DNA of 35,529 bases from positions 1-35,529 of the forward strand of contig NAVB01000279.1 of assembly GCA_002179805.1 (NCBI GenBank), written 5' to 3'. How positions within the stretch are numbered: position 1 is the first letter of the stretch; each line of letters begins with the position of its first letter. Position numbers and translations under genes: made by a program. Origin of the DNA: Acanthamoeba lenticulata (lineage: Eukaryota; Discosea; Longamoebia; Acanthamoebidae). Under the pieces are notes generated by a model, which saw nothing but the letters and a program-made list of their open reading frames with translations, made no database searches and was not told where the DNA came from. Positions 14,528 to 25,049 of this stretch are shown piece by piece.

Positions 14528-16890
14528 TTACTGCTTGGTGAAGGTCCAGCCATAGAAGGGATCGGAGGGGATCTGCAGCGTGGTGACCGTCTCCGGACCG
14601 CCCAGCCAGGGCTTCGTTCGCTGGAAGGTCATCACCACGTTGGTGTAGCCCGACTCCATCGAGAGACACGACTCACGCCGGCCCGCCGTGTTGAGCATGA
14701 GGAAGGCGTCGCCAGACTTCCACACAGCGTTGACAACCGACACCGACTTGGACGGCGAAGCAACGCCGCCGATGCTGATGTATACCAACAGCTGGCGGTT
14801 CGCCTCGTCGGCCACAACCGTTGCATTGGCCACCAGCAACCTGCAAAAGTCGACCATTGATGAGTCCCTCGGCAAGAGGAAACGGCTTTAGCAGAGAGAA
14901 GGTGTCGTACTCGAGGAGAGCCGAGGCGAGGTAGGTGCCCTCATAGTCCTTGAGGTGGCCGGGGTCGTCCGGCAGCGGCTGAAGATCCCACATGGTCTGC
15001 TCGAAGGCAGGGATCAGCGCGCCGAGGATATCCCACGTGCTGACGTGGCTATTTCCCTGCGCGATCACAGCTGCTCACACCCACCATCATCGTCGTCGAG
15101 TGAGCACGCAAGATTCACGGAAGACAGGAAAGAAGAGCGGGCACGAACCCATCTTGAGCTCGGGGATCATGATCAGCTTGCTGAAGTAGCCCGGCATGGT
15201 GCCCGCCTTTGCCCGCATCCAGTAATCGGGGACATTCGGCCCAAGGACGCTTGTGTGGTACATCTCAAACGGCATGCCATAGGCCGAGACCCGGTCGTCG
15301 TTGATGAAGGAGGGAGTCATCATCTCGCGCAGGCTGCTGGCGTAGATACCGAGCGCGTTGGTGGGCTCGCCGTCGCCCACCATGAACAAGGAAGCCAGCT
15401 TGGCCAGATCCGCCGTTGACGCGTACATCTGATGTTACAACGAAGCATTACACGTCAGCTTCATCGTTGATTGCAGCTTCTGAAGATGAGGGGAGGGGGC
15501 ATGGTGTACGTTGCCGGTTGGTCGAGCCCACCGCAGGTCGACCTGGGCGATGAAGGACGGATAGGTGAAGTTGCCCGCCATGCCCGGCGGTACGCGCTTG
15601 GCCATGTCGGACCAGCCGTCGTAGACCATGTATGAGCTGTCCATTCCTGTGCGTGTATGGATAGGGCGTCTTGTGAGTCGTGGGACAGGTTCGCCAATGT
15701 TGGTGAGGTCGCAGGCGCGCACCGAGAGGCTTGAAAATGTGTTGGTTGACGTAGTCCTCATAGGACATTTGGACGACTGACTCCAAGGCGCGGCCAAGGA
15801 TGGCGTAGGCGCTGTCGGCATAGTGAGGCATCTCGTACATGGGCACGCTGGGCTGTGCGGAGTGACGGTGTAAGATGAACAGAATGATGATGCACAATGG
15901 GCTGTGGAAAGCACATACAGCAGAGGAGGAGACGCGCTTCCACGCTTCTTCGTTGGAGATGTCGCACGCATCGCCAAAGAGAGGTTCCCACAGCGTGAAG
16001 AAGTTGCATGGCGTCACTCCGCTCAGCCCACTGTTACGAAACAGTGTGAGCTTGAACTCACGAAAGAACGAAAGCGAAGACTTCTCACCTGGTCTGGCCG
16101 GCGAGCGCGCGCCACGTGAGGCCAGGGTTGTTCTTGAAGGGCGAGTTCCACTTCAGCTGAGGCACGTATAACTGTGATTCAACCCAGTGGAGGTCAATGT
16201 CCGCTCTGAGTCAGCCATCATATGAACACAGCTTCAAGGCCGAGCGAGCATACGTGCACAGGGTCGTCCAGCGAGAGCATGCCTGCGTCGCGCAACTTGA
16301 ATAGCATGAGGGTGGTCACCAGCTTCGTGATGGATCCCACCCGGAAGATGGTGTTGGCGTCCACTCGCCTGTATGACGCGATTGTGAGATGGGTTGATAC
16401 CACCAGGGTCAGCCTGTAAGCGGTCGTACGAGGACGGACTGGTCGCGTCGATGAGGCCATAGCCTTGCTGCCACACTAGCTCCTGGTCATAGACCACGCC
16501 TAGCGAAGCGGCCGAGATGCCTCGTGCCGACACAGCGTCGTGCATTATGGTGTCCACAGTGGCCAACGCCTGTTTCAGCTTGTCGGGCATGAACTGCGCA
16601 CAACGCTCGCGTCAGTATCACCACACCCCGGAGCACACCAGAGGCCCGGGCGGCCAAACCGTTCGGCTTATGAACTGTTGAGCGATAGGCTTTGGGTGGA
16701 GTGGGCAGGGCGGCGCAGAGAAGTCCCGCGCTTGGCGTCGCCCAGCAGCGGCGGTGGCCCACAGCTGGTCTTCTTCGGCTGCTCTGGCCACGTCTTCCCA
16801 GGGCAGGGCATCGGCAGAGAGCAGCACCGCCGCCAAGAGGAGCGCAAGCACCAGGAGCACAACAAGGGCCGGACTTCGGTGGTTCAACAT
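14528..16890 (-). CDS. Secreted beta-lactamase-like serine hydrolase (class C / LACTB type)
   Basis: Ten exons (16890-16660, 16593-16430, 16368-16254, 16171-16089, 16030-15919, 15852-15723, 15646-15510, 15428-15149, 15070-14884, 14840-14528) encode 583 residues. Residues 8-28 are a hydrophobic signal peptide or anchor, so the enzyme is likely secreted or lysosomal. The catalytic SxxK is GSITK (S144, K147). DDPVHLYVP follows, then Y-A-D near residue 246 replaces the YxN motif, then the family-typical PLGMDSS and GNMYASTADLAK. KAG near 398 stands where KTG or HTG is usual. A C-terminal beta-rich region of about 150 residues follows. Such proteins act as peptidases, esterases or amidases; the substrate is unknown. 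The intron at 14841-14883 is only 43 bases. The stop codon lies 75 bases from that of the convergent membrane-protein gene. Confidence 0.88.
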
Positions 16891-17273
16891 GCAGGCGAAG
16901 AGTGTGAGATGCTGTTTAGCGGAGCTTGTACAACCACATAAAAAACCACGACAGTCGTTGCGCAGTTTTATGTCGGAGCATGCGGGCGAATCGGAAGCAC
17001 TTGAAGCCATCTCTCGTAGCGAGCTCACAACCCACTCACCTTCCTCGTGTTGCGGGCGCTCAACCCCCTCGCAGAAGCAAACAAGGCAGGGGCCTCTGAA
17101 GAGGGCGCTCAAGACACCTCGTCCAAGTCCACCACAAACCATGGGCTCCGGACATATCAACACTTCCCCCCCCCCCGAGACCTTGGCCCCTGAGCGCTTT
17201 GATGGTGTGATGGTGATCTTGCGACCTTCTCGTTTACTGCACTGCCGGGCTCTTGGGAGCCCAATGGGGGCGA
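16891..17273. other. Intergenic region upstream of the serine hydrolase gene
   Basis: It lies between the ATG of the hydrolase and the stop of the GH84 gene, both on the minus strand. It should hold the hydrolase promoter and the GH84 3' UTR. A run of C occurs near 17168. A plus-strand open frame crossing it (16754-17296) overlaps the hydrolase signal peptide and looks like a shadow. Confidence 0.5.
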
Positions 17274-19433
17274 TCACGCGCAGAAGCTCTCGTTGAGCTC
17301 GAGAAGGCGCTGGCGCAGGACCTTGGCGGGGCGCGAGGGGAAGAGCAGGGCCTCGAGGGCGCGCTGGGCCTCGGTGAGGACGACCTGCTGCTTCTCGATG
17401 GCGTCGTCGGTGGCCGCTTGGGAGGCCAGCATCTCGTCGAGCGTGTAGTGGGCCAGGTTCATCGCCACAAAAGCTCGCGTGAGCGCGAGAAAGGGCTCCA
17501 GCTCCACCAGCAGCCGCTGCTTTCGCTCGTCGGCGCTCTCCTGGAGGAAGCGGACCACCCGGTCGAGGCCCTTGTGGAGGTGCTCGAGGTGCGTCTGCTC
17601 GACCTTCTGCACCTTGCGCTGCTTGTGCTGCTCGAGGATCTTCTCCTTGTTGCAGAGCGGCGCTGACGGGTGGTACTGGATGAGGTTGGCCATCAGGTTG
17701 CTCAGGCTGTTGTTGTTGTCAAACACCTCGCTCAGCGCGCCCAGCAGGCTCGTGTTGGGGTTGTACTTGGCTGTGTACGCGCACGCCGCGATAACCGCAT
17801 TAATAATAATATTTAAGATAATAAATAATTATTAAAATACATGTGGTGCGAGAGCTGCAGCGACAAACAAGGGAGGGGGAGAGGGCGGCACCAGGATCTC
17901 GCAGAAAGTCAAAGACGGTCGTGAGCGGGATGACCGAGGCCTCGACTCGATCCATCGGGTTGGCCAGCACGCCGTCCAGGTATCTAAATAGTGGTAACAA
18001 CAATTTAAATGAGTTGATGCACAACTGCGAAGAGAAGAAGATCATAGCCAGGGGAGGAGAAGCGCACGTTTCGATGCCGGCTTCTCGGCCCTGGTAGGCG
18101 TGCAGGAACAGCACATGCGGCCGATAGTCGTTCACTGGATTGCGGTTGAGCAAAAGAGAGAAAGAGAGAGTAAGAGTGAAGGACGAGGAGGCCATGACAT
18201 GAGGATAACGACTGATGAAGATCGTGGGCGCACGAACGAGGAAAGTTGTCGAGGAGGATGAGCTTTCGCTTCTTCCAGAACGCCGAGAGGCTCTTGGCGT
18301 ACTCGACCGTCACCGTGGTGCTGACCGTCGTTCGGCCTGTTATCAGCCCGAAACCCATACGGGACAAGGAAACGACAGTCGTCAGCAGCCGGCCAACAAG
18401 CAGGAGAAGAGCAGCATCACGAACAAAACACGTACCGGTAAAGAGCAGCGTCCAGTTGGGAGGCAGCGCCTGGTTGAGGTCGCGCCAGTACTTGGCCTTC
18501 TTCTGCTCGGCCTTGTCCTCGAACCCGCGTTCCACCGCCTTCCGTGTGTGTGCGCGCGTGTGGAATGCAAAGCACGTGAGTTTCTCAGGCGCCACCCGCA
18601 CTAGCTGGTGGCGGCACGTGGTGGGCGTGGGCGCACCTGGAAGTCGCCGCAGCTGTGCATGGGGCACAGGTGCCAGTTGAGCCTGGGCGCGGGCTTGTCG
18701 CCCAGCCGCTCCTTCAGCGTGTCCACGACCCGCTTGGACAGGTCATTGGCCAGCTTGGCGTGGAGAAGGCCCACAGTGAGCTGCTGCTGCTGCTGTTGCT
18801 GCTGCTGCTTCTCCCGCTGCTTGTGGCCCTTCTGGCCTGGTGCTGCTGCGGCCTTGCCCTGCTGCGGGCTCGCGGTGGGCATGTCCTCCAGGAAGAGCGT
18901 CACGTTGCGGCAGCCCAGCTCGACAAAGGTGGCCAGCTTGTCGGCCAGCGTCTGCACGTCCTCGTCGCTCACGTTGGAGTTGGGCAGGCCCGCCCCGGGC
19001 GAGATACCTGAGCGCGTACCGTGTGTGTCACACGCAAGGTTTAACACCAACAGAAAAAGAGGAGGAAGCTACGAACCATAGTTGAAGGCGACGCCTTTGT
19101 CGGAGCAGAACTTGATGAAGTCCCTGAACTGGGCGAGCTCCTCGTCTGTGTAGGGCTCGCGCCACTCCCTTCGTTGCTGCAGCAGCACGTGGTAGCCAGG
19201 TGAGCGGCACTGAAGCGGAGAGTGGAATGCGAAGAGCAGTGCCTGGCGAGCTCATGACGTCAGGACGTTACCTTGGGATCTTCCTTGGCCGCGTAGAGGT
19301 AGTGGTTGAGGCCCTTCGAGATGAACCGGGAAACGAGTGATTTTCTGTCGTCCATCGTCCATAATCGCCCAAAGAAGGCCTCCACTATGCCTGCAGTCTT
19401 AAATGCTCGCTCATCCTTTCGCAGCTGTGCCAT
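17274..19433 (-). CDS. GH84 beta-N-acetylglucosaminidase (O-GlcNAcase-like)
   Basis: Eight exons (19433-19272, 19209-19077, 19007-18637, 18538-18436, 18336-18238, 18134-18068, 17983-17892, 17770-17274) encode 507 residues. The N-terminus reads GIVEAFFGRLWTMDDR, then NHYLYAAKEDP, WREPYTDEE and YGISPGAG, the successive barrel strands of GH84. Later blocks are LLDNFPLNDYRP and DGVLANPMDRVEAS, also family hallmarks. The enzyme would remove N-acetylglucosamine from Ser/Thr of cytoplasmic proteins or from glycans; no signal peptide is present. The strand that normally carries the Asp-Asp pair reads LFLEDMP, so E139-D140 stands where DD is expected. A low-complexity insert with about nine Gln follows directly (see 18781-18809). 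The C-terminal 150 residues are helical, matching the stalk region, and no acetyltransferase-like domain follows. Confidence 0.85.
18781..18809 (-). repeat. CAG repeat encoding poly-Gln in the GH84 gene
   Basis: Nearly pure CAG/CAA codons on the minus strand encode a run of Gln inside the GH84 barrel, just after the catalytic-pair strand. The run lies in a Lys/Gln/Ala-rich insert of about 35 residues absent from typical family members. Confidence 0.85.
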
Positions 19434-19592
19434 CACTTCACGGGTGCACTTTGTTGATCTTTTTCAATATTTATTTTTTATTTAACTGTTTATCTTCCTT
19501 TTCTGAAAAGAAAAGCAGAAAATACCATGAATACTCTATTTTTATTTAGACAAGAAATGGCTACGCTGGCGTTTCGGCCGAAGTTGGAGTCC
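19434..19592. other. AT-rich intergenic spacer
   Basis: A spacer of 159 bases lies between the stop of the VWA gene and the start of GH84, both on the minus strand. It is AT-rich with T/A runs and probably combines the GH84 promoter and the VWA-gene 3' UTR. Confidence 0.5.
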
Positions 19593-22500
19593 TCACCAGT
19601 CGATTTCGGTCGCAAAGTATCGGCCCAAGGGACCAGCGGCACTGTGGAGGAGACCCATGCAGAGCGGCAGCATCCTGAGGGAGTTCCAGCGGGCCGGCTT
19701 TAAGCCGCCGAGGTCGTCCAGCAGCTGCCTCTTGGCAGCGACGTTCTCGCGGTGGCTGTCGTTCTTCGCTCGGGCCAGCAGCTTCTGCTCCAGCTTGGCT
19801 CTGCAGAGAAACGAACCACCGTCACCGCCACCACGCAGTCCATCCGCGTCAGCCCTTGTCCTTGTACACACAACAGGCTGGCGGCTCTACGAACCGCTCT
19901 GCCTCACGCTTGGCCTCGAGCTGGTCGTGAAGTTCGGTGAGCACGCCGTAGGGGTCGTCGAAGGAGCGGAGGAAGCTCCCCTCCTCGATGGCCGTCCTCG
20001 CCTTCCGGTTGGACCGGTAGCGGATGGCCTGCGCCACGGTGGCCCGCAGATACGACACCTCCTCCGGGTCGTCGTCGCTATCGCCCTCCCGCTTGTCCTT
20101 GCCCTTGTCGAGCCGAGCCTTCTTCTTGTCCTCGTCCACCTCCTCACCAGCTTTCTTGTCCTTGTCCTCGTCGTCGCTGTCGTCGCTGTCGCCGTCGTCG
20201 TCGTCGTCGCCGCCAGAGGCCATGCGAAGCCCACGAATGCGCGGACGGTGCACCCGGCCCGGGGCGAGCTTGAAGATGTGTCGGAACAGGGCGTGGAGCG
20301 TCGGCGCGCCGCCCTCGCCGCTAAGCCTCGCTGCAAAGTCGTCCTTGAAGAAGGAGACCCACGCCTCCGGCACCAGCCCGTCACGGTCGTCCATCTGCCG
20401 CGTGATGCTGGTGCGCACGGGTTCGAGTCCGGTCAGGCGCCTTTCCTCAGCTGGCGAGAAAAAGTGGGGAAAAAAAGGAGAGAAAGTACTTGGAGAGGTC
20501 GTTGGCGTAGTGCTTCTGGAGGAAGAGCCACTGGCGCACGAAGGTGATGGACGACAGCATGGACTCGATGTTGGGGGAACCCCGATCGTTGATCTGGTGC
20601 TCAAAGTAGCGCATGGCGTCCACCATCGATTTCACTGCACACACGAGGCGCGGCACAAAGGCGGTTCTGGTGAGTGAGAACGCCTCAGGCTCGCATCGTT
20701 AGCAGAGGGCTAACGAACCGAGACGCTTGGGGTCGTAGCTGGCGGGCTTGCTCATGATGGACGACCCGGGCTCGGGCACCTCGAACGGGAACTTGAACAG
20801 CTTGTCGCCACTGTAGTCCTTGCCGAGCTCGGCGAGGAGAGCGATGGCCTTGGCCTCGGTGAGGACAGGCTCGTGATAAGACCGGCCCCGGGCCAGCACG
20901 TCGAGCAGGCCCAGCAGCTCGACCTCCTTGGCCTCGCTCATGATCCAGTCCGCGCTTCGGCGGAGGGCCTCCTCTGCATGCGCGCACAGTGCCACGGTCA
21001 GGCCAAGCAAAGAGCTGGGCGCAGCGAGCAGGCGGCGGCACCAAGGAAGGCCGCCCAGAAGTCCTTCCACACGGCATCGTTGTCGAGCCCGAGCTCGTGG
21101 GCGGGCAGGACGAGGAGGTAGCCCACGAGCACCAGCAGGCTGGGCAGCTGGTCGCGCGTGCGGCCGGCGGGCGACGCGATAAAGGCCTTCACCACGCGCC
21201 GGATGTGGTCCATCCGGCCAAAGTCGGTCGCGGCCGCCATGCACAGGCGGGCGAACGAGAACAGGAGCTTGAGCTGGAACTCGCCCGGCTCGGCGCCCAG
21301 GCGGACGATCATGGAGCCCAGGATGAGGAACAGCACGTCCAGCTGCTTGATGTCGTAGCCCAGCGGGTCCAGCGTGCTGCGCCGTCACACAAACGCAAGC
21401 TCAGCGGCTGGAGTCGAGGGGTTGTGCGTCTTGGCTGAGCGCGAGGACGCACCAAAAGTAGCCGAGGATGGGCTTGAGCATGATCTTGACGCGCTCCCAA
21501 TGGGCCTTGTGGATGTACAGCGGCAGCCACGCGTTGATCGGCTCGCGTCCCTTGCCTTGTATGTCACGACACGAGCATGTGAGACTCGTTGCAATGAGCC
21601 CTCCGGGCCAAGAGGGGGCGAAGACGGGAGGGAAGAGAGCGCACCACGAAGGGCGACGGCGAGCTTGCGGGCCATCTCGAAGCCGCCGTGCGTGCGGATC
21701 GCGTCCTTGGCGTCGAGCGAGTACTTGATGGCGTCCTCCATGGCCAAGTCGCGATCAGCACGAACGTGCTGGAGATGTCGTGAACGCGGATCTGCGTGGC
21801 ATCGTCGATCGACACCTCCGGCCGGGCCACGGCCAGGCCGACGCCGAGCACGTCACGGTCCTCGAGCAAGAGCTCGGTCCAGTTCATCTGGGTGAGCATG
21901 CAGTCAAAGAATTCCTTGGATTCCTCAGACACGTCCTGGACCTCGTCCTCTGCAGTCTCGTGCTCGGCCAGCAGCGTCTCGAGCCGCTTCATCTCCCGCG
22001 CGTTCCGCTGCGCGCGCACGTCCATCTTGCGCTGCCTTCGGGCCTTGGAGAACACGGCCGCAAACCGGATGTCGTTGGCCCTGCGTGGCACAACATGCAC
22101 ACATCACGTCAGGCCTTAGCGCTCACAATTCTTGACAAAAACCGGCCGGCAGGTACCGCGCGATGACGGCCGTCGAGACAGAGCCGCGCGACAGCTCGGC
22201 CAGAATGCGGTGCAGCCCGTCCAGCTTGGCCTGCGCCTCGCTGTGACCACAAGACGCAGTGGTGAGCTGGGCGGGCGAACGAGACAGTCGACACGAAACA
22301 CGAACCTTCGGATGAGGAGCATGCGCTCGCGCTCCTCCTTGCTGTAGGCAAAGGGCATGATCTCGTCCAGGCGCTGCTGCAAGTTGGTCAGCTGCTGCGT
22401 CCACTCCTGGATCTGGGCCGGGCTCACGTTGACCAGCGCCAGACCCTGCCCCAGTCGCATATACATACGCACACGCACACGGACGTGGTCAGGCGAGACG

Positions 22501-24789
22501 AGCCCAGGAACCACTGCGGGCGAGGAGCACGCATGTACGTACAGAGACGGATGCGGTCTTTCGGGCAGTCGCGGTGGCGCCGTCCTGCAGCTTGCCCTCG
22601 CCGGGCTTCTGGGCATTTCCCGGGTCACCGCCGCCGCCGCCGCCGCCGCCTCCAGAATCCGGCGGGGAAGGGCTGGCGGGGGCCTTCTTCTTGGCCGACG
22701 AGACAGCATCGCTGATACGCTTAGAGATTTCGTTCACTGTCAACGAACACAAGCGTGAGATCAAAAATATTGAATTAAAAAAAAAAAGAATGAAGAAAGA
22801 AAAACAAAAACAAAAAGCACGAACCCTCTTGGTTGAGGTACTTGAGCAAGCAGAGGTCGTTGGTCCCGCCTCGGCGCAGCTTCTCCACGCGCACGGCAAA
22901 CTTGCTGCCCAGCACGCCGTCCTTGGCCTCGACTTTGCACAGCACAAAGATCTGGTCCTCCTTGTTGGCGTCGGCATCGGCGTCAGCGTCGGCGCTGCGG
23001 TCTCGACGGAGCCACAGCTCGAGCTCGACTTTGCCGTCGCGCGGGATGGGCACCACCGACGAGTGCTTGCGGCGGAGAGTGACCGGAGCCGAGAACCCGT
23101 CGACGAACGAGTAGGTCGGGTCCGCGAACTCGAGCGTGATCGTGGCCTATGCATAGGCGCCGCAGACCCGTGCATGTCAGCGCCGCTCAAACAACGGCGC
23201 CGCAACAGCGCGCCACCGGCCTTTGGCTCGAAAGAGGAGGCGCGCACGTACATCGCCGATGGTGGAGTTGACCAGGTAGAAGAGCTGCTGGATCTTCTCG
23301 AGGAGGGCCTCTTCTCCATCACCCGCCTCAGCGTACTGGAACACGCCCTCCTTGGTGCCCAGCTTCCTGGTGGTGTCAAAGAAAACAGGTTGAGCATTTT
23401 ATCTTTCAAAATTGATTAAAACTTGATTTTTCATTAAAATATGTTATTTTAGAGAACAGTTATTATAGTATTGTAGAAAAGAGTGGCACGTGCCTGAGGT
23501 CGTTGAGGAGGCGGAAGTTGTGGTTCTCTGAGAAGCCGATGGCGTGGATGACCACCTCCCGCTTGAGCGCTTGGATCTTGTCACGCAGCGCGAGCGAGGC
23601 TGCTCGCAGATCCTTGCCGCTCGTGTGCTGGCCATCGGTCATGAAGCCCACCACGACCTTGTCGACGCCGCTCTCCGGCCCGGCGTAGGAGTCCATCAGA
23701 CCTGCGGCGCCCGCCCGCAATCTCGAGAGGTCAACGCGCGGCAAAAACGAGGGGAGCTTTGCGTCGGCCGAACGCACCGCAAATGCACTCAAAGGCCGAG
23801 GCGAAGCAGGTTTTGGCGCTGGCTTGCGTCTTGTTGATGACGTCCCGGTAGGTGTCCCGCGTCAGCTGCAGCGAAGTGGCCTCGTGGTTGTAGACCACAA
23901 CCTCGACGATCATCGCGCTTTCGTCCTCGGTCTCCTCGGCGTAGATGTGGTCCATGATCTGCGTGAGCGCAATCTGGACCTGTAATTCATCAAGCGACAA
24001 TACTGAGCTCATTATGATCGAAGCTGCAAGCACGACGTGTAGCGCACAGAGGCGGTACCTGGCGCCACGGCTGGCCCTTCATCGAGCCGCTGCGGTCGGC
24101 TACGATGATCATGAGCGTCTTTTGCTTGCGCGCTTCGTGCACGCGCACGAAGTGAGACAGGTCGAGCTCCACCGAGAAGCAGCCATCGGCGAGAGGGCGC
24201 CCACCGGGGCGCAGACTCCTTTTGTGCGCCGCAGCAGCCCGCTGGCGCTCTTGCTCCTCATCTGGCCCAGATTGGTGATGCGTCAGGCGTTGCAGAAAAG
24301 ATAAGAAATAAAGAATTTTTTAAAAAATTAATAAATTGGTGGTGCGTTACCGTCCTCGTCCTCGTCAGCCTCCTGCTCGGCTTCCTCCAGGGCAGTGAGC
24401 GGCTTCTTGGGACCACGCTTCTTGCGCTTCTGGCGCGCGCCTTGTCCGCCGGCCTCTGGCGAGAGCAGGTAGACTGTGGGCGACTTGAGTGTCTGAGCTG
24501 GGGAGGTGGCCTTCTCCTCCATCGGCGTGACCGGGTGACCGAACGACTCGCCCCGGTGCGCCGCGAAGAGGAAATCGTCCGGGCACAGTTCTTCAGTGTC
24601 CTCGACCTCACCACCCTCAGCAGTAAAGAGGCGCACCGTGCCGCGGTCGAGACCGAGCTTGACAGCGACGCTGTCCAGCACCTCGGCAAAGGCCTGCCCT
24701 TCGGCGACTGTCACCACCATACCACCCTCCTTCGACCCGCCATTACGCTGCACCCGCACGCTGAACGTCCCACTTTCTGCCGACTCCAT
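19593..24789 (-). CDS. Large VWA-domain protein with ubiquitin-like N-terminus; apparent frame break
   Basis: Sixteen exons were joined: 24789-24351, 24261-24059, 23979-23778, 23701-23494, 23366-23252, 23146-22825, 22736-22543, 22445-22306, 22240-22157, 22080-21645, 21555-21453, 21376-21042, 20973-20719, 20634-20490, 20440-19895, 19800-19593, giving about 1311 residues. Residues 5-90 look like a small ubiquitin-like or PB1-like fold. A von Willebrand A domain starts near 175 with a full MIDAS: DRSGS (D202, S204, S206), T271 and D304 (GFMTDGQ). The rest is mostly helical with an Asp/Lys-rich acidic stretch near the C-terminus (20070-20220). VWA domains bind partners through a metal ion; here a cytoplasmic scaffold role is inferred. 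The frame shifts by one base near 21740-21762, and one intron (23367-23493) is GC-AG. I do not recognise an orthologue. Confidence 0.78.
23367..23493 (-). other. Probable GC-AG intron in the VWA gene
   Basis: The exon ends CTCAG and the intron starts GCACGTG and ends CCAG, joining NDLR-KLGTKEGV in phase. The nearest GT donor, four bases further, gives the wrong phase. Confidence 0.75.
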
Positions 24790-25049
24790 GCTGTTCCACT
24801 GCCCGTTTATGTTGGTGGCTGGCTGGCCAACAAAAAAATAAACAGTCGTCTGTGTCTTCACTTCATGCCACAATCTCATAAAATTAACAGATTTAAAAAC
24901 AGCTTTATCTGTCCCTTAAGAGGGCTTGCCACGCACGCGTGCTTGCCGTGTTTTCGTTCCGCGAAAAAACAAGGAACGGACACACAACTCACCAACGATT
25001 GTGTGCAATTCGTGTCCTACCAGCATCTTCCTTTCGTTGATCGATTCAC
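24790..25049. other. Divergent promoter region, VWA gene / tyrosyl-tRNA synthetase
   Basis: A stretch of 260 bases lies between two start codons pointing away from each other. It is more AT-rich than the flanking exons and holds no convincing coding frame. A clear TATA box was not found. Confidence 0.5.

Noticed and set aside
16172..16253. An exon reading DIDLHWVESQ in the serine hydrolase gene
   Set aside because: It could not be joined in phase; skipping it gives DDPVH-LYVPQLKW, which matches the family and restores the reading frame.
20410..20440. A GGTTCGAGTCC word resembling the T-loop of a tRNA gene
   Set aside because: It lies inside a well-supported exon of the VWA gene, and no acceptor stem or anticodon arm can be folded around it.
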